Part shown: one piece after another, positions 7,678-10,000 of the stretch
How positions within the stretch are numbered: the stretch's first letter is position 1
Layout of the letters: each line of letters begins with the position of its first letter
Source: Flavobacterium sp.
GTDB taxonomy: Bacteria; Bacteroidota; Bacteroidia; Flavobacteriales; Flavobacteriaceae
NCBI RefSeq assembly: GCF_020217025.1
Contig: NZ_JAIWOF010000207.1
Coordinates: 1 to 10,000 of the forward strand
Direction of reading: 5' to 3'
Length of the DNA: 10,000 bases
Position numbers and translations under genes: made by a program
The notes under the pieces: model-generated
Database searches by the model: none
Told to the model about the DNA's origin: nothing
Seen by the model: the letters and a program-made list of their open reading frames with translations, nothing else

Positions 7678-8300
7678 TGACTAGACCAGATAAAAATACT
7701 TTATTTCCATTAGAAAATTATAACCGACTTTGTTTTTTGAAAAACTTGGTTAAAAATCCTAATATCATTGTTGGTGATTATACTTATTATGATGATTTTG
7801 AAGATGTAGCTAATTTTGAGAAAAATGTAAAGTATCATTTTGATTTTATAAATGACAAACTAATCATAGGTAAATTCTGTATGATAGCTTCGGATGTAAA
7901 GTTTATTATGAATGGAGCCAATCATTTATCTAATGCAATTTCGGCTTATCCTTTTGCTATTTTTGGAAACGGATGGGAAAATGCTATGGATGAAAAAAGC
8001 TATCCCAACAAAGGTGATATTACTATAGGAAATGATGTTTGGATTGGATATAATGCAACTATTATGGCTGGTGTAACCATTGGAGATGGTGCTATTATTG
8101 CTGCTAATGCTACTGTTGTAAAAGATGTTGCCCCTTATTCTATCTTAGGTGGAAATCCAGCAAATGAAATTAAAAAGCGTTTTTCTGACGAGAAGATTCA
8201 GCAATTGCTTGAATTGCAATGGTGGAATTGGGATATTGATAAAATTACCAAGAATATTCAAATTCTAACGTCTAATGATATTGATAATTTAATTTACTAA
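7677..8300 (+). CDS. Vat/CatB-like xenobiotic O-acetyltransferase (left-handed beta-helix)
   Basis: This 207-residue acetyl-CoA-dependent acetyltransferase belongs to the hexapeptide-repeat xenobiotic group, which acetylates streptogramin A (Vat) or chloramphenicol (CatB). Family marks are YYDD (37-40), NDKLIIGKFCMI (59-70), and MNGANH (78-83), where His83 corresponds to the catalytic His of VatD (His82 as I recall it). SAYPFAIFGNGWE (89-101) follows in the substrate loop between coils. Next come hexapeptide coils ITIGNDVWIGYNATIMAGVT (115-134, Trp122 at the acceptor site) and continuing to 150, the VAPYSILGGNPANEIKKRF stretch (151-169), and the C-terminal WWNW helix (182-185). Length agrees with Vat proteins (about 210). 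Both ends overlap neighbouring genes by one base (TAATG), so it is translated with menI and menF. GC is about 31% by hand count over 540 bases, like menF, so base composition gives no sign of recent transfer. The true acceptor is unknown: antibiotic, or an endogenous hydroxyl compound. Confidence 0.88.
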   Translation: MTRPDKNTLFPLENYNRLCFLKNLVKNPNIIVGDYTYYDDFEDVANFEKNVKYHFDFINDKLIIGKFCMIASDVKFIMNGANHLSNAISAYPFAIFGNGWENAMDEKSYPNKGDITIGNDVWIGYNATIMAGVTIGDGAIIAANATVVKDVAPYSILGGNPANEIKKRFSDEKIQQLLELQWWNWDIDKITKNIQILTSNDIDNLIY

Positions 8301-9334
8301 TGTTAGAGTTTGATAAAATATCACATTATTTGCGTGAAGCAATTCCCTTTGTATGTTATGTAAAACCAAATGAAAACGTTTGGAATTTACTTATACAACA
8401 ATCAGATGAAATTATTGATTTTATCGGTCAAGCTGGATTTGTATTTATGCCTTTTCATGAAGGAAATCAAGTAATAATTCCGTTTGAAGGTAATTTGTTT
8501 TCGAAAGGAAATCTTGAAAATTTAGAAAACAAACCAACTGAAAATTTCACTTCTGAAAGCAATCAAAAAGAGTCTTTTGAAGATTTAGTTATCAAAGGAG
8601 TTTCGGCTATTCAACAAGGCGAATTCGATAAAGTAGTTTTGTCTCGAAAAATCGTTTTGAAAGAACAAATCGCTAGTATTGAAACCTTTCAGAGCTTGAT
8701 TTCAACTTATCCAACGGCTTTTCGCTATTTGTTTTTTCATCCCAAGATTGGTTTATGGATGGGAGCAACGCCTGAGCAATTGGTGAAAATCAATCAAAAT
8801 CAGTTTGAAACAGTAGCTTTGGCGGGAACTCAATTGTATTCTGAAAATGTAATTTGGGCAACCAAAGAAATCGAAGAACAGCAATTTGTTACCGATTATA
8901 TTATATCTAAAGTAAAAGATAAAGTTAATAACCCTATTGTTTCTGATGCTAAAACAGTTAAAGCTGGAAATTTAGCGCATTTAAAATCGTTTATTTCGGG
9001 TGAATTAACTCCTGATTTTCAAGCGAATGATTTAATAAAAGCGTTACATCCAACACCAGCGGTTTGCGGTTTACCCAAAGAACAAGCCATCGATTTTATT
9101 CTTAAAAATGAAGGTTATAATCGAAAATATTACGCGGGTTTTTTAGGCGAATACAATAAAGACAATCAAACCGATTTATTCGTAAATTTACGCTGTTTAG
9201 AAGTAGAAAATGATGTTGTGAATATTTACGTAGGTTGTGGCATTACAAAAGACAGCAACCCTGAAAAGGAATTTATTGAAACAGAAAACAAGTCGATGAC
9301 CATGCGAAATGTTTTAGTTTCCAAAACCTTTTAA
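8300..9334 (+). CDS. menF: Isochorismate synthase, chorismate-binding enzyme
   Basis: The enzyme isomerises chorismate to isochorismate with Mg2+, the entry step to menaquinone. The 344-residue chain has a short, poorly conserved N-terminal part (1-90) and a full chorismate-binding domain (about 92-342). Visible motifs are FDKVVLSRKIVL (109-120), with Lys111 at the position of the general base in EntC/MenF; GLWMGATPEQL (151-161), with Glu159 at the acid position; LAGTQ (174-178); KEIEEQQFV (189-197), with Glu193 as likely Mg ligand; LHPTPAVCGLPKEQA (249-263); YYAGFLGEYN (277-286); LRCLEV (297-302); and YVGCGITKDSNPEKEFIETENK (310-331). The last holds the C-terminal Glu-rich metal site. It is shorter than E. 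coli MenF (about 431) mainly at the N-terminus. The LHPTPAV and GCGI patterns fit isochorismate synthase better than TrpE or PabB. Its ATG overlaps the acetyltransferase stop (TAATG). Siderophore EntC is the alternative, judged less likely with menI as operon partner. Confidence 0.9.
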   Translation: MLEFDKISHYLREAIPFVCYVKPNENVWNLLIQQSDEIIDFIGQAGFVFMPFHEGNQVIIPFEGNLFSKGNLENLENKPTENFTSESNQKESFEDLVIKGVSAIQQGEFDKVVLSRKIVLKEQIASIETFQSLISTYPTAFRYLFFHPKIGLWMGATPEQLVKINQNQFETVALAGTQLYSENVIWATKEIEEQQFVTDYIISKVKDKVNNPIVSDAKTVKAGNLAHLKSFISGELTPDFQANDLIKALHPTPAVCGLPKEQAIDFILKNEGYNRKYYAGFLGEYNKDNQTDLFVNLRCLEVENDVVNIYVGCGITKDSNPEKEFIETENKSMTMRNVLVSKTF

Positions 9335-9364
9335 ACTCTTAAACGATAAATTTATAAACTAAAA

Positions 9365-10000
9365 ATGAAATTAGACATATTAGCTTTTGGAGCGCATCCA
9401 GACGATGTAGAATTAGGTTGTAGCGGCACGATTGCCAAAGAAGTTAGCCTAGGAAAGAAAGTCGGAATTATCGATTTAACTCGTGGTGAGTTAGGAACTC
9501 GTGGTTCAGTTGAAATTCGTAATTCGGAATCGGCTAAGGCTTCTGAGATTTTAGGAGTTGTGGTGCGTGAGAATTTAGATATGCGTGATGGTTTTTTCGT
9601 AAATGATGAAACACATCAATTGAAAGTAATTGAAATGATTCGCAAATACCAACCTGAAATCGTGTTGTGCAACGCTATTACAGATAGACACATTGACCAC
9701 GGAAAAGGAAGCAAATTGGTAAGTGATGCTTGTTTTTTATCAGGTTTGCGACAAATTAAAACCGAGTTGAATGGCGAAGCTCAAGAAGTGTGGCGTCCAA
9801 AAGTAGTTTACCATTATATTCAATGGCAAAATATTGAACCTGATTTTGTGGTGGATATTTCAGAATTTATCGGTAAAAAAATGGAATCTGTGTTGGCTTA
9901 TGGTTCGCAGTTTTATGATCCAAATTCAAAAGAACCGGTTTCACCAATTACTTCAAAAAACTTTTTAGATAGTGTAAAATATCGTGCTCAAGACCTTGGA
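9365..10000 (+). CDS. bshB1: Bacillithiol biosynthesis deacetylase BshB1 (PIG-L family), C-terminus cut by window edge
   Basis: Manual translation from the ATG at 9365 gives 212 codons open to the right edge, starting MKLDILAFGAHPDDVELGCS. The family removes the acetyl group from GlcNAc-malate, the second step of bacillithiol synthesis, using one zinc ion. AHPDD (10-14) supplies His11 and Asp14 as zinc ligands and Asp13 as general base; DRHIDHGKGS (107-116) supplies His112 as third ligand. LTRGELGTRG (38-47), IRNSESAKASEILG (51-64), and YGSQFYDP (179-186) are characteristic of BshB1 rather than MshB or lactoyl PIG-L relatives. Complete proteins have about 235-240 residues, so roughly 25 are missing. 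It follows menF by 30 AT-rich bases (9335-9364) with no terminator hairpin, so it may be the fourth gene of the operon. No Shine-Dalgarno precedes the ATG. Confidence 0.9.
   Translation, partial: MKLDILAFGAHPDDVELGCSGTIAKEVSLGKKVGIIDLTRGELGTRGSVEIRNSESAKASEILGVVVRENLDMRDGFFVNDETHQLKVIEMIRKYQPEIVLCNAITDRHIDHGKGSKLVSDACFLSGLRQIKTELNGEAQEVWRPKVVYHYIQWQNIEPDFVVDISEFIGKKMESVLAYGSQFYDPNSKEPVSPITSKNFLDSVKYRAQDLG

Noticed and set aside
7677..8300. Recent horizontal transfer of the Vat-like gene
   Set aside because: Base composition by hand count is like menF, there are no flanking repeats or transposase, and both ends are fused to neighbours by stop-start overlaps.
1..10000. tRNA, rRNA, CRISPR, riboswitch or insertion-sequence features
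   Set aside because: No tRNA-like cloverleaf, spaced direct-repeat array, terminal inverted repeats or transposase motif was noticed on reading both strands, and genes fill nearly all of the window with no gap above 150 bases.

Overview
The window looks like a chromosomal segment from a member of the Bacteroidota, most likely a Flavobacterium-like Flavobacteriaceae. The DNA is AT-rich: hand counts give about 31% GC in the right-hand genes and nearer 38-40% in parts of purL. Promoter candidates fit the Bacteroidota pattern (TTG or TTTTG near -33, TAnnTTTG near -7) rather than the E. coli one. Start codons lack Shine-Dalgarno sequences. A lipoprotein carries a DFE tripeptide after its lipid-bearing Cys, like the flavobacterial surface-export signal. 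All called genes are intact apart from the two cut by the window edges. No RNA genes, insertion sequences, CRISPR arrays or prophage genes were seen.

The left 7.1 kb is read on the minus strand. In transcription order it holds a beta-helix surface lipoprotein (7117-5558), full-length purL (5473-1808) with its own near-consensus promoter, an intrinsic terminator with T-runs on both sides (1759-1790), an EamA/DMT-family membrane transporter (1731-877), and the N-terminal 251 residues of a long-chain acyl-CoA synthetase that runs off the left edge (753-1). These look like mostly independent housekeeping units.

The right 2.7 kb is read on the plus strand from a divergent promoter region (7118-7251). 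It is a tightly packed operon: a MenI/YdiI-type hotdog thioesterase, a Vat/CatB-like xenobiotic acetyltransferase and a MenF-type isochorismate synthase, joined by two identical TAATG stop-start overlaps. After a 30-base gap comes a bshB1-like bacillithiol deacetylase that runs off the right edge. MenF (first step) and MenI (DHNA-CoA hydrolysis) belong to menaquinone synthesis. BshB1 makes the thiol precursor GlcN-malate. The acetyltransferase, whose closest recognisable relatives inactivate streptogramin A antibiotics, is the odd member of the operon.

The window is mainly core metabolism. I see no clearly new system. The points most worth a second look are the Vat-like enzyme coupled inside menaquinone genes and the ASH-like plus beta-helix lipoprotein of unknown role.
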